A DNA stretch of 64,000 nucleotides from Rhodococcus tibetensis (GCF_024438035.1 NZ_JANFQF010000010.1:1-64000); one strand, 5' to 3'. Shown: positions 36,201 to 42,860, numbered from the stretch's first letter. Numbers and translations: made by a program. Notes: generated from the letters alone by a model not told the origin.

Positions 36201-37107
36201 GGTGGGGACATCGCTGCGCCGGTGGATCGACGGCCTCCTCGACGCTGCCGCGAGTCCGGAACGGGTGGCCGAACTGGGCGTCTGGGAGCGGATGCTCACC
36301 GGCCCGGATCCCGTGCTGGGCTCTCGGGAACTCGACATTCGTTCCGACCTCGTCAACACACTGGAACGCACCCGGGTCGATGTTCCCGTGCTGGTCACGG
36401 AGGCCTTGCTCGGGACTGCTCCCGGCGCGCTCGACGCCGAGATCGGTGACGTGCTTGCCGCCGCCCTCGCGCTCGCGGTGGCCACCTGGCGGCGAGGCCG
36501 CGGTATCGACGAGCCGTCGGCGGTGATCACGCTCGAAGGCCACGGTCGTGAAGAATCCGTGGTCCCGGGGGCGGATCTGTCCCGGACGGTCGGCTGGTTC
36601 ACTACGATGTACCCGGCTCGACTCGACCTGGCCGGTGTCGACATCGCGGATGCCATGCAAGGTGGTCGCGCTGGTGTGGACGCCGTGGAGGCGGTCCGCG
36701 GTCAGCTGAAAACCATCCCGGACAAGGGAATCGGCTACGGTCTGCTTCGGTACCTCAACCCGGAGACTGCTGCAGTGATGAGCAGCTGGCCGGAGCCGCA
36801 GATCGTGTTCAACTACATCGGCCGTGTCAATGCTGCCGAGATTCCCGAGGCGGTGCAGGGCTTGGACTGGCTGCCCGATTTCGAAACCTCGGTGACGGGC
36901 GGACCGGTGAACAGTGAGATGCCCGCCCAAGCGGTGCTCGACATTCAGTCGGTGATCACCGACACGGACGCGGGCCGGCAGTTGACCGCGTTCATGTCGT
37001 TCCCACCGGGGATTCTGACGGCCTCCGAGGTGGACGACTTCGGACAGTGCTGGGTGGCGGCGCTGTCCGGGTTGGTCTCGCAGGCTCGGAAGCGAGCAGG
37101 ACGCTGA
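3247..37107 (+). CDS. Giant nine-module nonribosomal peptide synthetase (11,286 aa)
   Basis: A single uninterrupted gene encodes a nine-module synthetase that builds a nonapeptide on phosphopantetheinylated carrier domains in the cytosol. Domain order is C-A-T-E, then six C-A-T modules, then C-A-T-E and C-A-T-E. The carrier domains of the E-containing modules (1, 8, 9) read LGGDSI and the other six read LGGNSL. The condensation domains after E (modules 2 and 9) have the DCL-type HHILLDGWS core; modules 3-8 have the LCL type. These match known family rules and support the assignment. The start is TTG 3247: an in-frame TAA lies at 3241, GGAG at 3237-3240 is a good ribosome site, and no other start precedes the first conserved motif. 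There is no thioesterase or reductase; the protein ends 3 nt before a stop within an E domain. MbtH and phosphopantetheinyl transferase genes are not in the window. The product is unknown. Confidence 0.97.
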   Translation: MGSGYAAGSNGAPVGAFPLSAAQRGIWFAQHAMGDVPLTIAQYIELRGDIDLDLLTEATIRSGREFGSGFLRLVEIEGVPHQYVDKTLDDAITYIDFRGEDNSVDAAQKWMRSNYSAPVDLLEDRLVVVYLLHVGENHYLWFCRIHHIALDGFGAMALIARIAEIYTALVESTEPPAPRAEDLVRIVEDEQRYRSSERFAKDREYWAERTAHLPESPSLAGRAAMVGRFARLSSEALPESTATLLDEALDGTNASSAPVVVAAFAAYLAHMTDRTDVVLSLPVSARTTATLRRSGGMVSNIVPLRLQITPEMTVPELVKSVQIELTGALRRQRYRHEDIRRDAGAPQGQRGFFGPSINIMMFHSEIKLGTVTGHQNVLTTGPVEDLSLNIYQGVAGHKIHIDFEANPNLYSADELNRHHSRFFDFFERFLRAGDDAPVSDLAPMSDEERAQVVSGWNGEVVAPQAGTIVDLFDAQVARTPDAAALVFEGQELTYREFDARVNRLARLLITRGVGPETKVALAIRRSLDSMVAMYAVVKAGAAYVPLDPDHPAERTAYVLDSARPRCILTVTRDRLTFPAGHDVVEIDALDVDSVGAGPIRDDERLADLRATNPAYVIYTSGSTGRPKGVAVGHGSVLNQVTWIAERYRLDSNDVVLQKTPTTFDVSVWELFAPLVSGSRVVIAAPEGHRDPAYLADLIAREKVTATSFVPSMLSVFTSAAGRDQLVSLRLVLVAGESFPPAVAAAFRARSDAELHNLYGPTEFTVHATAGEVDREAAHTVSIGTPVWNTEAYVLDGHLRPTPIGSAGELYLAGAQTARGYEGRPDLTAERFVANPFGAPGSRLYRTGDLVRWRVDGSIEYLGRTDFQVKVRGLRIELGEIEAAMSSYPHVAQSVAVVYDSSLGQRLVGYVVPESGSDVDVAALIDHVGRAVPSYMVPDAVMVIAEMPVGASGKLDRKALPEPVFAAETSEYIAPRSAMEESIAGLFAEVLGVPRISVGDSFFALGGDSIVSIQLVSRAKEAGVLFTARDVFERKTVASLAEVATSASDSATVHVLEELPGAGIGTMPLTPVAHWMTELGGDFHSFSQSILLTLPPKVERQRLVRTLSAVVDRHDALRSVLRRNDSADGWTLQVLPIGSVDVDRLVDRVEFTEEPGSDSFEALAAHALERTVDTLDPTAGRVVRFVWFAPAELATDSDAPESGGNEGADTETQSGRLLVVIHHLAVDGVSWRVLVPDFAAAWSQIAAGVDPLLPAVGTSVRRWAHGLSDNARSARRVAELDFWRSTLDGSDPLIGSRALDGRDVVSTTGRVRLEVSAEVTDGLLTRVPRAFHGGVNDGLLTALALAVAAWRAERGIPESSTLVHLEGHGREETVLPGADLSRTVGWFTSMYPVRLGAPEGGLADALAGGKAAGAAVKTVKEQLAQVPEHGIGFGLLRYLNAETRSILVDLPSPQISFNYLGRVSVGDIPAAVRAGGWMPDTDTMELTGTRNSEMPVHFALDINAMIVDVEGEQRLSATVDFPQGVLTTAEVEEFTGLWKRALEGLVEHTRRPDAGGRTPSDLDLVPLSQPRIDAIESSYPALTDVWSLAPLQVGLLFHAALASSTTDVYTTQLVMDLGGSVDVDRLRRAAEALVARHPNLRTAFVLDEDGMGMQVVVDAVSVPWTHVDLRSLPDADRQARVDELMLANRTDRFDMTAPPLVRFLLVETAEGRYRFAVTNHHILLDGWSLPILIQDLLTLYAVDGDALALPQPRPYRNYLEWLSTQDPQQSVAAWTQALHGVEEPTLLAPAHEDTAPTLTPGELVVDLPDELLAAMTERSRELGITMNTLVQAAWGIVLGRLTGRDDVVFGTTVSGRPPQVPGIESMLGLFINTLPVRVRVQAGDSVRTLLERIQHEQTELLDHHHIGLTDIQQGLGLSALFDTLMVYESYPLDREALTQSSDIEGLRVLDVTSNDATHYPLAIVAMTDPRLHLTAKFLPELFDSAEVREIMARVVRVLDAVSGDVDTPVGRIDILDRTERTSLLAVSGIEDAEQLLLPEILSASAALDPEHVAVVADGTTLTYAELDERSNRLARVLIGSGVGPETAVALGMTRSLHSVVGTWAVAKTGAAFVPVDPRYPTERVAHMITDSGAILGLTVAAQRDTLPQDVDWLVLDSAECDALAAAESSEAVTDPERTSSVRALHPAYMIYTSGTTGLPKGVTVTHAGLANLSAEQRTHYGVTSAARVLHFASPSFDASVLELLLAFGCGATMVVAPADLYGGEELRSFLVEHEVTHAFVTPAALASVEPSGLSCLGVVVVGGEACPPELVERWAPGRRMYNGYGPTEATVMSNVSNVLEPGKRIEIGGPVRGVTVYVLDGQLRPVPLGVDGELYIAGPGLARGYHDRFGLTSERFVANPFAEDGSRMYRTGDVVRLVVDREHRAGYGVEYVGRSDFQVKVRGFRIELGEIDAALVQHPALEFATTVGRTMPSGATALVSYVLPSAGNTVDAAEVTRFVSDTLPAHMVPSAVLVLDEIPLTTAGKLDRRALPEPDFDTRQGDVVEPRTAAEELVAGVFSEVLGLTTISVAESFFDLGGNSLLATKAVARVNAAAGTQLGVRDLFEAPTVERLAVNVAEQAGTGSDRPVLVAGPRPARVPLSMAQQSMWLMNRYDTASSAYNIPLAVRLSGDLDIEAMSAAVADVLDRHESLRTVFPDSAEGPYQEVVDRDRVAFDLTPVRVPEPELHAALTAFATEGFDVTAAPPLRIQLFATGDTEFLLVLVIHHICADGASLAPLARDVMVAYSARTAGAAPLWQPLPVQYADFALWQREVLGDPVDRKSLAAEQIAYWADALAGVPELIDLPRDHARPSRQSMIGDSVDFVISPDLRRGLEKLGRDHGASLFMVTHAALTTLLSRLSNSDDITVGTPHAARTDQVLDDLVGMFVNTLVLRTRVDAGDSFAALIEQIRENDLAAFGHSDVPFEKLVEALQIRRSASYSPLFQVMLAFQNNRLESLELPGLTVRVIEDMAEGAKYDLTLTMSEKADDTGRPSGLAGRFTFATDLFERESVERITQRFVRILESVVENPLVAVGDIDILTEHERAKLSQASPARTMTVRELPQLLAAAVEVAPDAVAVAHDGMQVTYREFDERLRLMSAPLAERGMAPDAIVSVVLSGLVPTIMMAPPSEDGQDGFGAILDKVIADAYRLVGDIDLEKFAAAPAIAEPATADAATAQVESPLAAWQESVERDPDAIVVVAAGVTTTRAELNARANQVARELAQRGVGADDVVALILPRSLDWVVGMLAVWKVGAAYSPLDQAWPLERIAGLVETSGARAAITTSSWRELARKPLGDRVLDAAVILDDPDTVRALDARDGSDLAFDPWVDDEAGARLAYVISTSGSTGRPKPTMVPMMGVLNTYRWYREEMRIGEGTGVLVASSPLFDLTQKNVWVPLISGGVVHLAAEGFDPADILRHLAMGDVRIVNMAPSAFELLAELDADDKLASLDCVVLGGEQIRPGAYAKLVGRGVRLVNSYGPTEASDVTASYELDLTAPDAEETPIPIGSPLPGAEYYVLDKRLRPVPAGVTGELYIGGVVVGRGYGGMTSITASRFVANPVGDGGSRLYRTGDLVRERADGELIFLGRSDFQIKIRGLRVELGEIESALTAMDDVKQSIVVVHESHGLQRLVGYVTSAAGASAVAHDVSTRLRAVLPSHMVPDALVVLDEMPLNSSGKIDRKALPEPEFAADSAEFLAPRTPLEEVVAAVFGDVIGVDRVSVDASFFDLGGNSLSATRVASRLSAATGAIVGMRDLFEVPTVAELADFIERQDGDRASRPALVAQQRPEELPLSLAQQRMWFLNRFDPTSPAYNVPLTVRFRGDLDVTAMGSALSDVVARHEVLRTVFPDSDSGAHQVVLSASDVDLGLEPVEVAESDLTASLFEFASQGFDVTDTLPIRARLYRLAADDHVLVMVMHHIASDGASTLPLARDVMAAYAARISGSDPQWPELPIQYADYAIWQRALLGCEDDPGSLAAQQIDFWSKTLAGLPDVLELPIDRPRPAVRSMTGAAVDFIIDAALHRRLSDIAREHNVSSFMVLHAALSVLLSRVSAGTDIAIGAAIAGRGEEALDNLVGMFVNTLVLRTQVEPGASFTALLEHVRAQDLAAFSHQDVPFEQLVDALEPTRSTAYTPLFQVVLTHQVNGIPSLEFEGLHAVPGAVDVEFSKFDLTVDLQEQWSDAGVPTGITGSLGYATEIFDASTVQGFVDRFVRILESVATDTEIAVGDIPILDARETAELTPVRGVEGAAPQTLVELLAGAVAADPDGVAVLAGSESVTYRELDARSNRLARALIERGVGAETFVALGITRSIASVVGIWAVAKSGGAYVPIDPKYPDERIAHMVTDSGVTLGLSVASEVERLPGGVDWLLLDGDDADTTWAQYSAAPVTDADRRSSVTPANSAYVIYTSGTTGQPKGVVVSHRGLANFAGEQRERYQVTTASRTLHFASPSFDASVLELLLAVSAGATMVIAPTDVYGGPEFATFLRENRVTHGFVTPSALASVDPAGLDDFQFVVAGGEAVPAELAARWAPGRSLFNGYGPTETTIMTNISEPMSADGPVTIGGPIRGTTALVLDDRLRPVPVGIAGELYLSGLGLARGYHRRAPLTAERFVANPYGEPGDRMYRTGDVVRWKRGDRGVLTADYVGRSDHQVKVRGFRIELGEIDAVLARHESVEFVTTSALTTSSGDAALVSYVLPAAGRTVDQAELMDFAGEFLPSFMVPATVVALDNVPLTPVGKLDRRALPVPESFATTREYRAPQSHVEQTVAAVFAEVLGVERVGLDDAFFELGGNSLIATRVVSRINTALDTDIGVRELFEAPTVGALASRVDARGTGVAARPALAPRPRPDRIPLSLAQQRMWFANRYDPSSPSYNIPMALRLSGSLDVAALQSALADVLERHESLRTEFPSSPEGPYQVVRSAAEVDLSLEVTQVVDESDLRERLLAVATTGFDVTKSLPVRAAVFRVGEAGSTEHVLLIVIHHISADGGSIAPLARDLFTAYSARAEGSAPAWTPLSVQFADFAMWQREVLGSEEDPASPAARQLEYWVSTLADAPELLELPLDRQRTPHRVPQSARVEFEFGPELKGALAEVAQAHQASVFMVVHAAFAVLLARMSGTEDIVVGTPVGGRGDAALDDLVGMFVNTLVLRTEVSQSATFADVLDSVRNTDLGAFGNADIPFERLVEALAPARSNTYAPLVQVTLTFQNNESAKLELPGLTVTALDNEANLAKFDLTLAVDEQGADADGPTRAMFSYATDIFDEATIEGYRSRFLAILEAVVADSSVIVGDIDILSAEEHAELGGVESDSVESLGSHSVAEELATRPLPELLDAAASINPNGIALSHNGIDVTYRQWHEKSGELARTLASVGVGPEAAVTVALSTLLPGLLDGASGEGFADQFAGMLAGVIAEATSASDRRAGALPVDLVECWSEQVRRNPDALALQGNGHALSRRELNTRANQLARELAARGVRPDDVVALVVPRSIEWIIGMLATWKAGAAYAPIDPAYPAERIGAMLEDCGARAVVATTAWAGADDVDTDVLVIDEATVASALATHDDSDPVNSWTEDGSGARLAYVISTSGSTGRPKPALVPMAGFCNMMVWFRGQLALEQGDGVLVSSAPGFDLTQKTVWGTLSSGGAIHLAVEGFEPQSILRQIDENGLTVVNMAPGAFEIVAELEQNEELRSVRTIALGGEAVKAAPLKKFLDRGVRCHNSYGPTEASDIVTSYVITPEDAVSDQLRLPIGPALDNVALHVLDGRLRRVPDGMTGELYVGGIAVGRGYGNMFGITSTRFIADPFGAPGTRMYRTGDLVRRRSDKNYDFLGRTDFQVKIRGLRIELGEIEFALLAHPDVSQTVVVVRDTPQGQRLVAYAVPAAGELDSREVLSSLEKKLPAHMVPDVLEVLESMPLNNNGKVDRKRLPEPRFDSDDHEYVAPRTPLEEIVAGVFADVLGIERAGATDSFFDLGGNSLSATRVVARLEEALGTELTVRSVFENPTVEGVAAVAEHSADADRERLPLTAGPRPERIPLSLAQSRMWFINQFDTESAAYNLPMAVRLRGDLDIDALRAALADVVERHESLRTTFPESPDGPYQVILPTAEAVEPLTAQPTTDETDVYRQARALANTGFDVSLSVPFRVRLFEASEGEHVLVLVVHHIAADGASMAPLFRDMMQAYVARAAGDEPGWEPLAVQYADFALWQRELLGDESDPESIAARQVDYWRHALAELPESLELPTDRPRPPVQSLRGATLDFEIDPRTHRALAAVARRHNASMFMVVHAAFAVLLERLSSNTDLAIGTPVAGRGVREVDEMVGMFVNTLVLRSSVNPDLRFVELLQQVRETDLEAFAHGDIPFERLVDVLNVPRSTAHQPLFQVALAFNNTGSTTLEFPGLEVSVLETPLDVAKFDLQLSVGERHVDGGAAGIVASFNYATDLFDERTVQSFADRFVRILGAVSAEPDMILGDIDILDAAEKAAIAPVRGPGSLEPRTLPELLRSGVDLAPDSVALSFEDRELTYRELDEQSNRWARVLIDRGVGPENYVALAITRSVESILGIWSIAKAGGAYLPVDPKLPFERISEMLSDSGAVLGLTVGRHRDDLPGTVPWIALDAPEFADETSAVSAAPVQDSDLRRQLAVDHPAYLIYTSGSTGKPKGVVVTHRGLANLTSEVRDHYVVSPSSRFLHVASPSFDTSVGEMLAAFSAGATLVISPADVYGGDELADLLRREQVNNVVMTPTALMTVDPEGLDCVRSVVVGGDTCTPELVARWAPGREMRNAYGPTETTVIVTITEPMVAGERVTIGKPLRGVESLILDSRLRPVPEGVPGELYICGPSVTRGYHNRPAVTSERFVANPFGEPGSRMYRTGDVVRWADGHRVEYVGRSDFQVKVRGFRVELGEIDAALAAQPDIEFAVTVGRENPAGLTTLVSYVLPADGATVEPESLKSVVGETLPPYMVPSVVILLDEIPLTGIGKLDRARLPEPEFVSAGAEFRAPSTPAEETVAGIFCEVLGLSVVSVEDSFFDLGGNSLSATRVVSRVGQAFGLRVGVRELFEAPTVAALAAQISDAATSDEVRPVLGPRERPDHIPLSLAQSRMWFINRFDPESAAYNIPLAVRLTGALDVDALRAAVFDVLERHESLRTTYPDSADGPHQVILPAAQVPLDLAPVPVTGDELRSRLVGMASAGFDVTADVPPIRMRLFETAPQDYVLALVVHHVSTDGESTAPFVRDVMVAYASRAAGREPGFGPLPVQYADYAIWQRELLGSEDDPQSLISAQLDFWKKALAGVPDLLELPLDRPRPPVQSLRGARVDFTIDAALHRGLAALARRHNASVFMAVHAAFAVLLRRLSGADDISVGTPIAGRGERELDDVVGMFVNTLALRVHVDDRQSFDEILDRAREADLEAFSHADVPFERLVEVLNPARSMAHHPIFQVGYSFQNTTKSELQLPDLTVAPLEMEGDTAQFDLHLVLGDSPEGEEMSGVFTYATDLFDAVTVQSFADRFLRVLSAAVESPQVAVGDLPLVGAAEHAQVVSRWNDTARALPETTLADMFTAAAVRNPDATAVVFEGESLTYGEFAARVNRLARHLIDLGVGPETVVGLALPRSVELLVGMYAIAQAGGVYLPIDPDHPAERTAYVLESAQPVCVLTTRSGVESLPAGVDSVLLDELDLTGTADTPVSDAERRAPLRSTHAAYVIYTSGSTGRPKGVTITHSAIANQLRWKQDEYPLTADDSVLLKTAATFDLSVWEFWWALTAGARLVVAKPDGHRDPSYLAELVAEQQVTNVHFVPSLLAAFVSVAEPAQLASLRRVLCIGEALPADTVLRLRDVSDAEIFNLYGPTEAAVSVTHYRCGSTERSGSVPIGRPEWNTQTYVLDARLHPVPAGVTGELYLAGDQLARGYFGRRDLTAERFVASPFGPSGARMYRTGDLVRWNRDGNLDYVGRSDFQVKVRGFRIELGEIERALFAHPAVAQAVVVVHSDRHTGDRLVGFVVPEAGDSLDVADVLASVGRSVPGYMVPAALVTLDQLPLNINGKIDRKALPEPEFAGVTDQYKAPRTPVEEIVAGVFADVLGHERVSVDASFFDLGGNSLVATRVVARVNAALDSSIGVRELFEAPSVIALSARVEQSDSAGVGRPALVPQPRPARIPLSPAQSRMWFINQFDTSSAAYNIPLAIRLTGELDVAALEQALGDVVERHETLRTRYPDTGEGPGQVVVPRAEAFSALDVENVADEEVLRNRVIGLVTAGFDVAKAVPVRARLLRLDSEHHVLVIVVHHISADGASTAPLARDVVIAYSARAAGSEANWAPLDVQYADFALWQHTLLGDENAPDSLAAKQIDYWRDTLAGLPDVLPLPMDRPRPPTQSMRGANFEFEIDAELRQRLGALAREHNASLFMVAHAALAVLLARLSATEDIAIGTAIEGRGEAALDDLVGMFVNTLVLRAQVDADDRFADLLAQVRQHDLGAFTHTDVPFERLVEILQPERSTAFSPLFQVALAFQNIEQAHLELPGLTVEGLDGGISAAKFDLQLTLADAAGELTEPGGSAPMRAVFTYATDLFDERTIAAFAFRFRRILEAITSDASAVIGEIDILDTDEQRFLAPVRGAASVEPQTLAGILATAAQANPDAVAVVCGNQQVTYRELDERSNRLARVLIGRGIGSDDFVALALTRSVESILSIWAVAKTGAAFVPVDPSYPYDRILHMVTDSRVEIGLTTSAHSADLPDTVRWLVLGDEEMDSACASVSSEAVTDDTRVRPMRVDDAAYVIYTSGSTGLPKGVVVTHTGLANVTTEQVERLGLTPGARVLHFASPSFDASVFELLLAVAAASTMVIASGVVYGGEELARLLREQEVSHAFITPAALTTVDPAGLGGIEVLSVAGEACPPELMQRWAPGRRMYNLYGPSEATIWSTSSSPMKADRPVTIGGPTRGVDVVVLDSRLTPVPVGVAGELYVAGPSVARGYHNRFALTAERFVANPFGGPGERLYRTGDVVRWVYSDAEGSEGRGDLILDYVGRSDFQVKVRGFRIELGEIDAELGRHPSVDFAVTVGHHREQTGQTVLVSYVMPAPGASIDVAELSAFVSETLPGYMVPSSIMPIDSVPMTPAGKLDRKALPEPQFVSVTTEFRAPSTPMEKAIADVFAQVLGVDRVSVDDSFFALGGDSIVSIQLTTRAKNAGVLFSARDVFERKTVAELADVAAWATDVESVTLEELPGGGVGSIPLTPIAHWLTESAGRFDRFSQAVLLTTPAGVTREQLVETVNAILSHHDILRSRLTASGNEWAFETLPAGDTFSADELFERVEFTDKPGTEAFERLGRAALDRAASRLDPASGRMAEFVWFAPAESLPGQSGRLLVLAHHLVVDGVSWRVLLPDFATAGSQITQGQKPQLEPVGSSVRAWAHGLVEEAKSPHRVAELDFWRTMLDGTDPLLGKRAFDPERDVIARTRRLSMTFSTPVTQALLTSIPQSVNGGVNDGLLAALALAVAQWRRDKTGVDEAEGDRSVLINLEGHGREEAVVPGADLSRTVGWFTSLFPVRLDVSRADLAEAFAGGPSAGAALKAVKEQLLAVPDRGMGFGLLRYLNDETAPALATLPTPQIGFNYLGRAGSVDLPEEIRDLGWVPDSDSGEFGGAMDDEMVAPAVLSINAVTSETASGPQLEAKIVFAEEILDEPDVWELAELWHAAASALAEHASRPDGGGLTPSDVPLVTVTQDDLEVLEQRYPEASDVWPLAPLQSGMFFHSVLAEDAVDVYTAQVVLGFAGTVDAARLRAAAEALIARHANLRTAFVTDDAGSAVQVVADSVELPWEEIDLSGLSEAAREERMSTVLSEHHSARFDMSRPPLMRFLLIRTGPDTYSFSISNHHILLDGWSMPLLMKDLLVLYATRGDASVLPRVRGYRDFLSWLSDRDTHASRTAWAHALAGLDGPTVLAPAPSGGVRSEPAEFAVRLGAPVSENLARVARDRGLTMNTIVQAAWGLLLARMTASDDVVFGATVSGRPPEVNGIESMVGLFINTIPIRVRIDPRESLFGLLERLQAEQSALLEHHHIGLPEIQQIAGIGGLFDTLTVFESYPIDRAGLTESSDIDGLRVTGAQISDASHYPLSLLAQSDAEVQLVLKYLPDVFGADTVERIGTRLDRILHTIAAGSSTLVGDLDLLAEDERDLVLSRWNDTTHRVSDLSVVSMFGAQVARTPDSTAVVAGQERLSYAQFDARVNRLARHLISLGVGPDSVVGIAMRRSLDMVISLYAVHAAGGAYVPIDPEHPADRTTYVVDSAAPACVLSVADDIANLDVDVPVYLVEDFDLSGYSDAAVEDAERLSALQPANLAYALYTSGSTGRPKGVAIPHSALANQLAWMRDVYGIGAEDVVLQKTPFTFDASVWELFLPLVVGGTLVVASPDGHRDPEYMAKTVGAESVTVVQFVPSVLTMFLDAATADRCGSLRLVFAGGEPLPQSAADRLARIGSAELVNLYGPTEVTINSAAHAVDRAHTGTIAPIGSPVWNTRAYVLDAHLKPSPIGVPGELYLDGAQLARGYINSAGLSAERFVADPFGADGARMYRTGDLVQWNENGDLEFVGRTDFQVKVRGLRIELGEVEEAFARHTEVAQAAVIVHNSEVGARLVAYVVPKPGSAVDTSALTGFVAESLPDYMLPDAVMVLGELPLGTSGKLDRRALPVPDFASAAEFRAPRTDSERVLASIFAELLGRDRVGVDDSFFELGGDSIVSIQLVARARSAGIHFTARDVFERRTVAELAAVADSGESAAAALQEYEGGGVGTVPLTPVARKMVERGGNFDRFVMPLMLTLPAGIERAQLVETLTAVVDKHDALRATLVSESSGPALEIAPAGSVDVDGVVERVAVTAEPGSPEFDEVASAAFAQALDRLDPRAGSMLQFVWFDPAESDRAGRLLVVPHHLVIDSVSWRILVPDLATAGAQIAAGQTASLEPVGTSLRRWIDGLLDAAASPERVAELGVWERMLTGPDPVLGSRELDIRSDLVNTLERTRVDVPVLVTEALLGTAPGALDAEIGDVLAAALALAVATWRRGRGIDEPSAVITLEGHGREESVVPGADLSRTVGWFTTMYPARLDLAGVDIADAMQGGRAGVDAVEAVRGQLKTIPDKGIGYGLLRYLNPETAAVMSSWPEPQIVFNYIGRVNAAEIPEAVQGLDWLPDFETSVTGGPVNSEMPAQAVLDIQSVITDTDAGRQLTAFMSFPPGILTASEVDDFGQCWVAALSGLVSQARKRAGR
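3295..7920 (+). other. NRPS module 1: starter C - A1 - PCP - E
   Basis: The condensation domain (about aa 17-438) has HHIALDG at aa 146. Its C-terminal half resembles the EntF starter domain ([28 protein letters not shown]), so it should join an acyl or aryl starter to residue 1. A1 spans about aa 469-962; by alignment to the PheA pocket positions I read the ten-residue code DVWSLALVHK, which is closest to small polar (Ser-type) codes but not a clean match. The carrier serine is aa 1008 (LGGDS). The E domain (about aa 1057-1558) has [11 protein letters not shown] at aa 1221, LEGHGRE and VGWFT motifs, so residue 1 should be D-configured. Confidence 0.85.
7921..11124 (+). other. NRPS module 2: DCL - A2 - PCP
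   Basis: The condensation domain has HHILLDGWS at aa 1719, typical of domains that accept a D-residue donor, which fits its place after E1. A2 (about aa 2034-2532) has a standard [10 protein letters not shown] motif. The pocket code read by hand is DALFVGGVMK, which suggests an aliphatic hydrophobic residue. The carrier serine is aa 2579 (LGGNS). A2 shares its framing and pocket with A4, and is related to A6 and A8. Confidence 0.82.
11125..14695 (+). other. NRPS module 3: LCL - partial A remnant - A3 - PCP
   Basis: The condensation domain carries HHICADG at aa 2764. Before the real adenylation domain lies an extra segment resembling the first 70 residues of an A domain (aa 3097-3168), then a linker of about 50 residues. 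The complete A3 follows (about aa 3220-3727). Its A3 motif is [12 protein letters not shown], with Pro where the family normally has Gly. The code read is DLKNVGSDVK, which I cannot assign; Lys239 and Asp330 in the pocket suggest a polar or charged substrate. The carrier serine is aa 3771. Confidence 0.8.
12535..12750 (+). repeat. Vestigial A-domain N-terminus inside NRPS module 3
   Basis: Residues 3097-3168 repeat the opening of an adenylation domain (a leucine-rich helix, [10 protein letters not shown], then [10 protein letters not shown]) but stop before the LKAGxAYVPID (A2) motif. A second, complete adenylation N-terminus begins about 50 residues later. The frame stays open throughout, so this is translated. 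The same arrangement occurs in module 5. It looks like a scar of adenylation-domain exchange that has been retained, possibly for a structural reason. Confidence 0.75.
14696..17880 (+). other. NRPS module 4: LCL - A4 - PCP
   Basis: The condensation domain has HHIASDG at aa 3956. A4 reads DALFVGGIMK, differing from A2 at one position (Ile for Val), so modules 2 and 4 should install the same aliphatic residue. Local sequence around the pocket ([12 protein letters not shown]) is also shared with A2. The carrier serine is aa 4833 (LGGNS). Confidence 0.82.
17881..21420 (+). other. NRPS module 5: LCL - partial A remnant - A5 - PCP
   Basis: The condensation domain has HHISADG at aa 5022. As in module 3, a partial A-domain start (about nt 19330-19530) precedes the complete A5. 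A5 has the same Pro-ended A3 motif ([12 protein letters not shown]) and the code DLKNAGSDIK, nearly identical to A3. Modules 3 and 5 should therefore add the same unusual or polar residue. The carrier serine is aa 6011. Confidence 0.8.
19330..19530 (+). repeat. Vestigial A-domain N-terminus inside NRPS module 5
   Basis: This is the second copy of the partial adenylation opening: a leucine-rich helix, [12 protein letters not shown], then [10 protein letters not shown] and [13 protein letters not shown]. It ends before the A2 motif and is followed by a linker of about 45 residues and a full A domain. It has diverged considerably from the module 3 copy, so the arrangement is not a recent one. 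Confidence 0.75.
21421..24600 (+). other. NRPS module 6: LCL - A6 - PCP (possible aromatic residue)
   Basis: The condensation domain has HHIAADG at aa 6197. A6 belongs to the same sequence group as A2, A4 and A8 but its pocket reads DTGVVGAVIK. Gly239 opens the pocket floor, and the V-G-A-V stretch resembles tryptophan codes such as DVALVGAVCK (from memory). I infer a bulky aromatic substrate, which makes A6 the best candidate for the 4-amino- or 4-nitrophenylalanine suggested by the pap operon. This is inference. The carrier serine is aa 7069. Confidence 0.75.
24601..27780 (+). other. NRPS module 7: LCL - A7 - PCP
   Basis: The condensation domain has HHVSTDG at aa 7255. A7 groups with A1 and A9 in its framing (VVSRWNDT opening). 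The code read is DLWHLILVSK, which resembles serine codes of the DVWHxSLxDK type but departs at two positions, so serine is a weak prediction. The carrier serine is aa 8131 (LGGNS). Confidence 0.8.
27781..32475 (+). other. NRPS module 8: LCL - A8 - PCP - E
   Basis: The condensation domain has HHISADG at aa 8317. A8 reads DAFFSALIWK, which I cannot match to a known specificity; aromatic pocket residues suggest a hydrophobic substrate. The carrier is LGGDS (serine aa 9204), the type that precedes epimerisation. The E domain has [11 protein letters not shown] at aa 9399 plus LEGHGRE and VGWFT motifs, so residue 8 should be D. Confidence 0.82.
32476..37104 (+). other. NRPS module 9: DCL - A9 - PCP - terminal E
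   Basis: The condensation domain is DCL type (HHILLDGWS, aa 9903). A9 reads DAWQFGLINK, one residue from the glutamine code DAWQFGLIDK known from tyrocidine synthetase, so glutamine is the best-supported prediction in this protein. The carrier serine is aa 10761 (LGGDS). The closing E domain has [11 protein letters not shown] at aa 10952: the usual Gly after Asp is Ser. LEGHGRE and VGWFT are intact. The protein ends directly after this E domain. Confidence 0.82.
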
Positions 37108-37111
37108 GCAT

Positions 37112-37150
37112 CGTCCGGGCGGTGGGAGTTGTTCTCCCACCGCCCGGACG
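37112..37150 (+). terminator. Strong hairpin terminator after the NRPS gene
   Basis: A perfect inverted repeat with 17-bp arms (37112-37128 and 37134-37150) and a 5-nt loop begins 4 nt after the NRPS stop codon. The stem is GC-rich. No T-tract follows, as is common for actinobacterial terminators. It should end the NRPS transcript and separate it from the glycosyltransferase gene. Confidence 0.85.
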
Positions 37151-37432
37151 GGCACGGTCGGCACTCAGGTGTGGGCGCCGGCCGGGCCTAACGGGGCACC
37201 GGACAGTCAGCTTCGAAAGTTTCCGGAAAGAATCGAAGATTTCATTTTCTCTTCATCGAAAACCTGAAGTTCATTACTTCGGCGGAAAACCCATCTTCGG
37301 TACCGCGCCGCCTATATTGATCGATCGACTCCAGGTCGGGGGGATTTTGGGTGAACCGAAGGTATTCTTGAACAATTGTCCAGTCAATTCTCCCGGCGCG
37401 CGGATGTGTGCCACCTTTGCTATTACTGAGGC
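37151..37432 (+). other. AT-richer leader region upstream of the glycosyltransferase
   Basis: This spacer is clearly richer in A+T than the flanking genes, especially 37205-37300. It presumably holds the glycosyltransferase promoter, since the hairpin isolates that gene from the NRPS. A TTGAAC sequence lies at about 37368, but no convincing -10 partner was found. The glycosyltransferase has only a weak, very close GAGG ribosome site, so its translation may be low or leader-dependent. Confidence 0.5.
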
Positions 37433-38317
37433 ATGTCGAATGCAACTCTGTCTCTGGTGATCCCGGCGTACAACGAGGAAGCGACAATTCAGGCGTGTCT
37501 GGACAGGATATTCGAGCAGATCGATGACATCGACGAGGTCATCGTGGTCGACAACAACTCGACCGATGGCACGGCCGCGATTGTCGCTGCAGCGCAACGC
37601 CGGGAACCCAAGGTGCGGCTCGTCAAGGAAGCGGAACAGGGCTGCGCGCCCGCGCGTAGCGCGGGCATGAATTCCGCGACGGGCGATATCGTGGCGAGAA
37701 TTGATGTCGACACGAAGATCAACGAGAATTGGGCCGCAAATATCAAGTCATTCTTTTCACGGCACAGCGACAGATATGCCGCGGCGACCGGAACCTGCAC
37801 CTGCTATGACCTCCCTTTTCAAGGGCTGTTCGCGTCGTTGCAGCGAAAGATGAATTCGAAAAACCAGGCCAAGCTCGAACGGGGTGAGTCGATTGCCGCT
37901 GCAGGACTCTTCGGTTCGAATATGGCGATTCTCAAGACGGCGTGGGAGGACTGCCAGTCCGCGTTGCACGACGACCAAGACGTCCACGAAGACACCGATC
38001 TGTCGTTGACCCTGCAGAACGAGGGATTGTCCTGTGCGATGGTGCCCGGGATGCAAGCGAGCATCTCCGGTCGTCGGTACCTGTCGCCGATCCGCAGCTA
38101 CTGGCGTTACGTGCTGCGCGGTCCTCGCACCCTGGCACTGCACGGCAAGCGTCTGTCTGCAGCGATCGGGACGTTTGCCGTTGCCGCGACCGCAATGCCG
38201 TTCTATCTCCTCATGTGGGTGCCGTTCCGCGCTTGGGATCCCGAGCGGGAGTCATTCTCGCTGGGCCGCCTTTTCTTCGGAGCAGATCAACGTCCGCAGC
38301 CACGCGCGCACGTGTGA
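37433..38317 (+). CDS. Family 2 glycosyltransferase
   Basis: The 294-residue protein opens with the GT2 nucleotide-sugar fold (SLVIPAYNEEATI, then VVDNNSTDGT) and has a DVD metal-binding motif at about residue 87 (ARIDVDTK). A hydrophobic segment near the C-terminus (about residues 240-262) suggests membrane association. GT2 enzymes transfer sugar from a nucleotide donor to lipid, peptide or polysaccharide acceptors; the acceptor here is unknown. ATG 37433 is chosen because the fold starts immediately and an in-frame stop lies just upstream. It lies between the NRPS and the pap operon and is convergent with the latter (4-nt gap). That position suggests, but does not prove, glycosylation of the peptide. 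Its GC content appears lower than that of the NRPS, which hints at a different origin. Confidence 0.85.
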   Translation: MSNATLSLVIPAYNEEATIQACLDRIFEQIDDIDEVIVVDNNSTDGTAAIVAAAQRREPKVRLVKEAEQGCAPARSAGMNSATGDIVARIDVDTKINENWAANIKSFFSRHSDRYAAATGTCTCYDLPFQGLFASLQRKMNSKNQAKLERGESIAAAGLFGSNMAILKTAWEDCQSALHDDQDVHEDTDLSLTLQNEGLSCAMVPGMQASISGRRYLSPIRSYWRYVLRGPRTLALHGKRLSAAIGTFAVAATAMPFYLLMWVPFRAWDPERESFSLGRLFFGADQRPQPRAHV

Positions 38318-38321
38318 GGCG

Positions 38322-39281
38322 TTACGCCCAATCGAACGACATCTCGCCCGCGACGCCGAGGTGCGTGCACAGTTTGTGAATACCGCCGAAGTCTTGCACC
38401 AGAGCAGAACGGCCTGTGTCGTGTTCGGCATCGTCGACCATCGCCTGCCCGCCGTCGAGGCCGATCAGCTCGACGACGGCGTGCCAGGTCGAGTAGTCGT
38501 TGCTACTGAAGGCGGTCATCGCATCGACGAGCCCGTCCAGGAGGTGCCGCCGGTCGTCGGCCCCGAGCTTGTCGTAGACGACGCCCGCGATCTCGTCGGC
38601 GATGGAGGCGTGGCAGTACTCGTCGCGATTGTGCAGTCGCACCGTGGCCCGATTGACCGGTTGGATCGCCTCGTTCTCGGAAATGAGGTCGAGGTACGAG
38701 CTGATGGAGATCTCGGCGACCGTCATGAAGGCGAACGTGGTGATCGCCCGCTTCCGAGGGTCGGCGGCCTCTCCGGTGGCGGTGCGCTGGCGCCGCAACG
38801 TCAGCACGTCCGGCAGGGCATTGTTCGGCATACTCCAGCCCCGCCGTCTGCGCGTGACCGCACTCGCGTTCAGGTGCATCAGTGTGTGGTACTGCTCGTC
38901 GACCATGGCCTCGTGCACGGCGACCGCGAATGTGTCACCGATACCGGTATCGAGAGCGTCGTGGGCCACGAGATCGAAGCCCGGATTCACCACGTACTGC
39001 TCGATGTCCATGACGTTCTTGTTGAACGCGACCCAGCCCCACGCCCGCACTCGATTCTGCTGATCTTCACTCGCGTGAAGGAAGCAGTCGTGGTCGGCGA
39101 ACGGCAGCAATTCGTCGGGGTAGTCCCGCTTGTCGAGGTCGAACAGGGCGTCGAGATCCGGTTCCGGCTTCTTCACGGTCGCTCGCTGCCCCCAGTTGCG
39201 GGCGAGCCGGGCAACCACGGCGCTTTCGACCGGGTCGTTCGGATCGTGTTCCGGCAGAGTGTGGGTGTTCTCGGTCGTCAT
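38322..39281 (-). CDS. AurF/CmlI/ObaC-type diiron arylamine N-oxygenase
   Basis: This 319-residue protein is predicted to oxidise an aromatic amine (ArNH2) through hydroxylamine and nitroso stages towards nitro, using a non-heme diiron centre. All seven AurF iron ligands appear in register: Glu94, Glu129, His132, Glu190, His217, Glu221 and His224, in the two ExnDExxH-like motifs (VDEQYH and RDEYCH). The 35- and 27-residue spacings equal those I recall for AurF (E101/E136 and E196/H223). I chose ATG 39281, which overlaps the papC stop as ATGA and has a GGAG upstream, over an in-frame extension to 39350. As the last gene of the papB-papA-papC operon, its likely substrate is 4-aminophenylalanine, 4-aminophenylpyruvate or a carrier-bound form. 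How far the oxidation goes cannot be told from sequence. Confidence 0.9.
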   Translation of the reverse strand: MTTENTHTLPEHDPNDPVESAVVARLARNWGQRATVKKPEPDLDALFDLDKRDYPDELLPFADHDCFLHASEDQQNRVRAWGWVAFNKNVMDIEQYVVNPGFDLVAHDALDTGIGDTFAVAVHEAMVDEQYHTLMHLNASAVTRRRRGWSMPNNALPDVLTLRRQRTATGEAADPRKRAITTFAFMTVAEISISSYLDLISENEAIQPVNRATVRLHNRDEYCHASIADEIAGVVYDKLGADDRRHLLDGLVDAMTAFSSNDYSTWHAVVELIGLDGGQAMVDDAEHDTGRSALVQDFGGIHKLCTHLGVAGEMSFDWA

Positions 39282-40210
39282 GAGGATTCTCCGTTCCCGT
39301 CCCAGGACCGGGGCGCGGTGTGGTGAAGGTCGGTGAAAAGCGCGGCGCACCTGCGGGCGAGGGACTCGCGCCGGTCCCCGAGTGCCGAGATCGACCGGGA
39401 CATCAGGTCGGCGAAGTCCTCGTCGGTGCCGTTCTCGACGGTGTCGTCGAGGATGCCCATCGCATCGGCGAGCGCGCGGCGGGCCTCGACGGCGAACGGA
39501 TTGCCGACCTGGATGTCCCGGTACACCTCGGGTACCCCGCCACCGACGCGCGCAAGGAGAGCGAGGGACAGCAGGTGCGGTGGGGTTGCCATCGCTGTCA
39601 GCTCGGAACCGTCGACACCCAGCTTGCCGAGCGCCAGTCCGAACGCGAGCACACTGGCGTGGGTGAGTGCCTGGGTAATCGCCGTGAGCCGATCATGTCG
39701 CTCGGCACCCAGGTGTACGACCGACGCACCCCACCCGGACAGTGACGTCAGGAACCAGCCGAGGTCACCCCGGTCCTGATAGGTCACCGCCGCGATCGGC
39801 CTGCCCTGCGGCGAGAGCGAAGGGGCGAACATCGGGTTGATCCCGAGTGCACTGTTGCGGAGCGGGTGCGCACGCAGAGCGGCGTCGAAACGGCACTTCA
39901 CCGACAGGGTGTCGATCAGCAGCGCGTGCTCGGCCAACGACTCGGTCAGGAACGTCAGAGCGTTCAGCGCCACGGATTCCGGCACCGCCAGCACCACCGC
40001 GTCAGCCGACTGCACGAGCGCACGCACCTCGGGTGACGGGTCGGTGATGTCGCCCCGCACGGCGTCGACGCTCGCCACTTCCGGAACTCGGACGTCGACA
40101 GTCCGGACACGCATTCCGTCGCCCCGGAGCCAAACGGACAGCATCCGGCCGACATCACCGCGGCCGCCGATCAGTGCGACGGTCCGGGATGATGTCGCCG
40201 GAAAGTTCAT
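39278..40210 (-). CDS. papC: PapC: 4-amino-4-deoxyprephenate dehydrogenase (prephenate dehydrogenase family)
   Basis: The 310-residue protein has an N-terminal NAD(P)-binding site (ALIGGRGDVGRML, about residues 12-24) and the TyrA-family substrate region (LGINPMFAPSLSPQG). In a pap operon it would oxidatively decarboxylate 4-amino-4-deoxyprephenate to 4-aminophenylpyruvate. Ordinary prephenate dehydrogenase activity for tyrosine synthesis is the alternative. The tight ATGA overlaps with papA upstream and the N-oxygenase downstream, together with the aminodeoxychorismate synthase, make the PapC role much more likely. No aminotransferase is in the operon, so a housekeeping aromatic aminotransferase would have to make 4-aminophenylalanine. 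Confidence 0.87.
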   Translation of the reverse strand: MNFPATSSRTVALIGGRGDVGRMLSVWLRGDGMRVRTVDVRVPEVASVDAVRGDITDPSPEVRALVQSADAVVLAVPESVALNALTFLTESLAEHALLIDTLSVKCRFDAALRAHPLRNSALGINPMFAPSLSPQGRPIAAVTYQDRGDLGWFLTSLSGWGASVVHLGAERHDRLTAITQALTHASVLAFGLALGKLGVDGSELTAMATPPHLLSLALLARVGGGVPEVYRDIQVGNPFAVEARRALADAMGILDDTVENGTDEDFADLMSRSISALGDRRESLARRCAALFTDLHHTAPRSWDGNGESS

Positions 40211-42279
40211 GGTCCGATTTCGTTCGGGGTATCCGCGGTGACGGACAGTGCACGCACCATTGTGGCAGCCTTGACCATGGCCTCGTCGAATTCTTCCTCA
40301 GGATCGGACAGTGCCGTGATGGCACCGCCGATCCCGAAAGTCACCTCGCTCTCGGAGGCGACGATCGTGCGAATGACGATCGACAAGTCGGCGGTACCGG
40401 TCAGTGAGAAGTACCCGATCGCTCCCGAGTAGACACCGCGCGGCCCCGACTCGAGCCGGTCGATGATTTCCATCGTCCGGATCTTGGGCGCGCCGGTCAT
40501 GGATCCGCCCGGGAAGGCGGCGCGGACGCACGCGATCACCGACGCGTCGGCGCTGAGAGTCCCGCGGACCGTGGACACCAGTTGGTGTACGGCTGCGTAC
40601 GTCTCCACGTCGAAGAGCTTGGGAACGTGCACCGACCCGGGAACACAGACCCGGGCCAGGTCGTTGCGCGTCAGATCTACGATCATCAGGTTCTCGGCGC
40701 GGTCCTTCTCGCTGTCGAGCAGGTCCTGGCGCAGCACCGCATCCTTGGCGGGGGTGGCTCCACGCGGCCGCGTTCCCTTGATGGGTTTCGACTCCACCAC
40801 GCGGTCGGGGCCGATCCGCAAAAAGCGCTCAGGTGACGCGCTGAGGACCGACAGGCCCGCGAACTGGAGATACGCGCTGTACGGGGTGGGGCTGATGGTG
40901 CGGAGCAGCTCGAAGGTGTGCAGCGGGTCGATCGTCTGGTCGACGGTCGCCATGTTGGTCAGACACACCTCGTAAGACTCACCCGTCCGAATCTCGGCGA
41001 GCGAGGACGCGATGTGCTCGAGATACCGATCGTGGTCGTGGCGCAGGGCGAGCTGCGTCGATTCGGGTTTCCTGATGGGAGGCACTGCCGACGCCGGCTG
41101 GTCCGGCTCGGCCAGCCGGCGCAGCCCAGCCTCCATCTCGTCGAGCCACCGGTGCATCTCGGGGTCGTCCTGGTGATCGCTGAGACACAGCGCATACGTG
41201 CGTTCGTTCGAATGGTCGATGACGACGGCTCGGTCCGCGAATACGAGGGCGGCATCCGGGGTCGGCGACCGGTGCACGGCGGCACCACCCGTCTGCGCCT
41301 TCAGCTCGTAACCCAGATAGCCGACGTAGCCCAGCCCGAATGGCACTCCGGGGAGACCGGGAACCGACCTGGCCGCCAGTTGGCGTTCGAGGTAGTCGAA
41401 GAACGGGGCGTGGACCTGTTCCACGGGGAGCCCTTCGCGCGTGATGCGCACGAGCGATTCGCCGACGTCGTAGGTGATGTACTCGGCTCTGGGCCCGGAG
41501 CAGTTGCCCATGATCGTGAAGCGGGAAGTCGATTCCGATGCCGACGTGCCGTCGAGCCAGAACGCATTCGGACCCGAGGAGAACAGATCCTCGAAGGTGG
41601 TACGGGGGTCGACCTCGTGGTCGATGCGGACCTGCGCAATGACGTACGGCGCGTGCGGCACGGGGATCTTCAGCATCGACCCGGAAGCCGGCGTGCCCGA
41701 ATGCGTCGGGGTGAGGTCGCGGAAGTTCGCGAGCAGCTCGTGTCCGAACGCCGTACTGATCGACTCGGGGTGGAACTGGACACCCCACAGGGGCCGGTTC
41801 CGGTGACGCACGCCCATCAGCAAACCGTCGGTCGTCCAGGCTGTTGCTTCGAGGTCGTCGGGCAGGTCCCGCGCGATCAGCGAGTGATATCGCACGGTGG
41901 GGAAGGGTGACGGGATGCCTTCGAAGAGTTCGCTGCCGTGGTGTTCGACGAGCGACACGCGCCCGTGCATCGGCTCCGGCGCGAGTACGACCTGTCCGCC
42001 GAACAGTTGGCACAGCCCCTGATGGCCGAGGCACACGCCCAGTACTGGCAAGTCGGTCTCGGCAATGATCCGAGCACTGATACCGAAATCACGAGGTCGC
42101 TCGGGGCGGCCGGGACCGGGGGAGATGACGATGTTGTCGAACTCGGACCACGGAACGGAGTCCCAGTCGACATCATTGTGCACGACAGTCGGGGGTTCCC
42201 CGTTCACCTCGGCGAGCAAGGTGAAGAGGTTGTAGGTGAAGGAGTCGTAATTGTCGACGAGCAGCGTTCGCGTACTCAT
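40207..42279 (-). CDS. papA: PapA: fused 4-amino-4-deoxychorismate synthase (PabA-PabB)
   Basis: This 690-residue enzyme joins a glutamine amidotransferase domain (residues 1-190; triad Cys83 in GVCLGHQ, His170 and Glu172 in FHPES) to a chorismate-binding component I domain. It should convert chorismate and glutamine to 4-amino-4-deoxychorismate. The PIKGTRPRG motif has Lys where anthranilate synthases have Ala (PIAGT), which favours aminodeoxychorismate synthase. GGSMTGAPK and EEEFDEAMVKA motifs near the C-terminus are intact. No aminodeoxychorismate lyase is nearby, so the product is unlikely to go to folate here; the mutase and dehydrogenase in the operon point to 4-aminophenylalanine. Fused PabAB proteins are typical of chloramphenicol, pristinamycin and similar loci. 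Confidence 0.93.
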   Translation of the reverse strand: MSTRTLLVDNYDSFTYNLFTLLAEVNGEPPTVVHNDVDWDSVPWSEFDNIVISPGPGRPERPRDFGISARIIAETDLPVLGVCLGHQGLCQLFGGQVVLAPEPMHGRVSLVEHHGSELFEGIPSPFPTVRYHSLIARDLPDDLEATAWTTDGLLMGVRHRNRPLWGVQFHPESISTAFGHELLANFRDLTPTHSGTPASGSMLKIPVPHAPYVIAQVRIDHEVDPRTTFEDLFSSGPNAFWLDGTSASESTSRFTIMGNCSGPRAEYITYDVGESLVRITREGLPVEQVHAPFFDYLERQLAARSVPGLPGVPFGLGYVGYLGYELKAQTGGAAVHRSPTPDAALVFADRAVVIDHSNERTYALCLSDHQDDPEMHRWLDEMEAGLRRLAEPDQPASAVPPIRKPESTQLALRHDHDRYLEHIASSLAEIRTGESYEVCLTNMATVDQTIDPLHTFELLRTISPTPYSAYLQFAGLSVLSASPERFLRIGPDRVVESKPIKGTRPRGATPAKDAVLRQDLLDSEKDRAENLMIVDLTRNDLARVCVPGSVHVPKLFDVETYAAVHQLVSTVRGTLSADASVIACVRAAFPGGSMTGAPKIRTMEIIDRLESGPRGVYSGAIGYFSLTGTADLSIVIRTIVASESEVTFGIGGAITALSDPEEEFDEAMVKAATMVRALSVTADTPNEIGP

Positions 42280-42695
42280 GACGACTCGGCATTCGTCGGG
42301 GGAAGGGGATGGTGGTGGCCGTTGTGCCCACTGCCGTCGGCGCTGCTCGCGCCCGTCCCGCCGTTGATGACCAATTCTTCGAGCCTGCAGGTCTCGGCGA
42401 TGAGGAGGTCGTAGAGCGCGTCGAAGAACGCGGGAGACAGGGAGTGGCTGTCGGCATAGCGGCGAGCGCGTTCGTGCACCAAATCGATCCGGTGCGGTTG
42501 CATCATCGCGATGTCGGAGCGGCGCTTGAGTTCACCGATACGCCGGCACACCTCGAGCCGCTGACCCACGGTCTCGAGCAGAGTTGCGTCGACGGCATCA
42601 AGTTCCGCGCGCAAACCTTCGAGTGCCTGGTGCGCCGAGGCGTCAGGGGCCTTTCCGGAATCATCGCTCTTCCCCTCTTCTACGGAGAAATACAT
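42276..42695 (-). CDS. papB: PapB: 4-amino-4-deoxychorismate mutase (AroQ chorismate-mutase fold)
   Basis: The 139-residue protein is a small all-helical AroQ-type mutase: LRAELDAVDATLLETVGQR, then RRIGELKRR and QPHRIDLVHERAR, covering the usual Arg/Lys substrate contacts, followed by a C-terminal helix with ETCRLEE. In the operon it would rearrange 4-amino-4-deoxychorismate to 4-amino-4-deoxyprephenate. A plain chorismate mutase is the alternative. It is the first gene of papB-papA-papC-N-oxygenase, each joined by an ATGA overlap, so the four proteins should be made together. I chose ATG 42695, with a GGGG ribosome-site-like stretch a few nt upstream. GTG 42710 is an in-frame alternative without a visible site. 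The tail is rich in Gly, Ser and His and lies outside the fold. Confidence 0.87.
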   Translation of the reverse strand: MYFSVEEGKSDDSGKAPDASAHQALEGLRAELDAVDATLLETVGQRLEVCRRIGELKRRSDIAMMQPHRIDLVHERARRYADSHSLSPAFFDALYDLLIAETCRLEELVINGGTGASSADGSGHNGHHHPLPPTNAESS

Positions 42696-42839
42696 AGTCG
42701 CCCCAGTCACTCGATCGGCAGTAGCTTTCTCATCCCGACTATCGTGTGTCAGTGGTGGTTCGTTTCTCCGCGCCTCCCGGACTGCCGAGAAGGCGAATTT
42801 CGGGTTTGCGGATGCGAACCGGTGGTGATCACCCCCATA

Positions 42840-42860
42840 GTCTCAATCACGGATTGAGAC
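42840..42860. promoter_or_regulatory. Perfect 9-bp inverted repeat between papB and the lipase gene
   Basis: GTCTCAATC, a 3-nt centre (ACG) and GATTGAGAC form a 21-bp perfect dyad in the 220-bp divergent promoter region. It lies about 145 bp upstream of papB and 55 bp upstream of the lipase start. Its size and symmetry are typical of a TetR- or MarR-type operator; the cognate regulator is not evident. The stem is too short and the context wrong for a terminator of either gene, both of which read away from it. Confidence 0.6.

Noticed and set aside
3247-37107. Frameshift or fusion artefact as the cause of the giant gene
   Set aside because: All nine modules are complete and in order, with consistent linkers and PCP/C/E subtype rules; no broken domain was seen apart from the two in-frame A remnants.
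38034-39326. 430-codon plus-strand frame across the N-oxygenase gene
   Set aside because: The minus strand has all seven diiron ligands and an ATGA overlap with papC; the plus frame has no family features and overlaps the glycosyltransferase end.
40207-42279. PapA considered as anthranilate synthase or a folate-pathway PabAB
   Set aside because: PIKGT instead of PIAGT argues against anthranilate synthase; no lyase is present and papB/papC are coupled, arguing against folate use.
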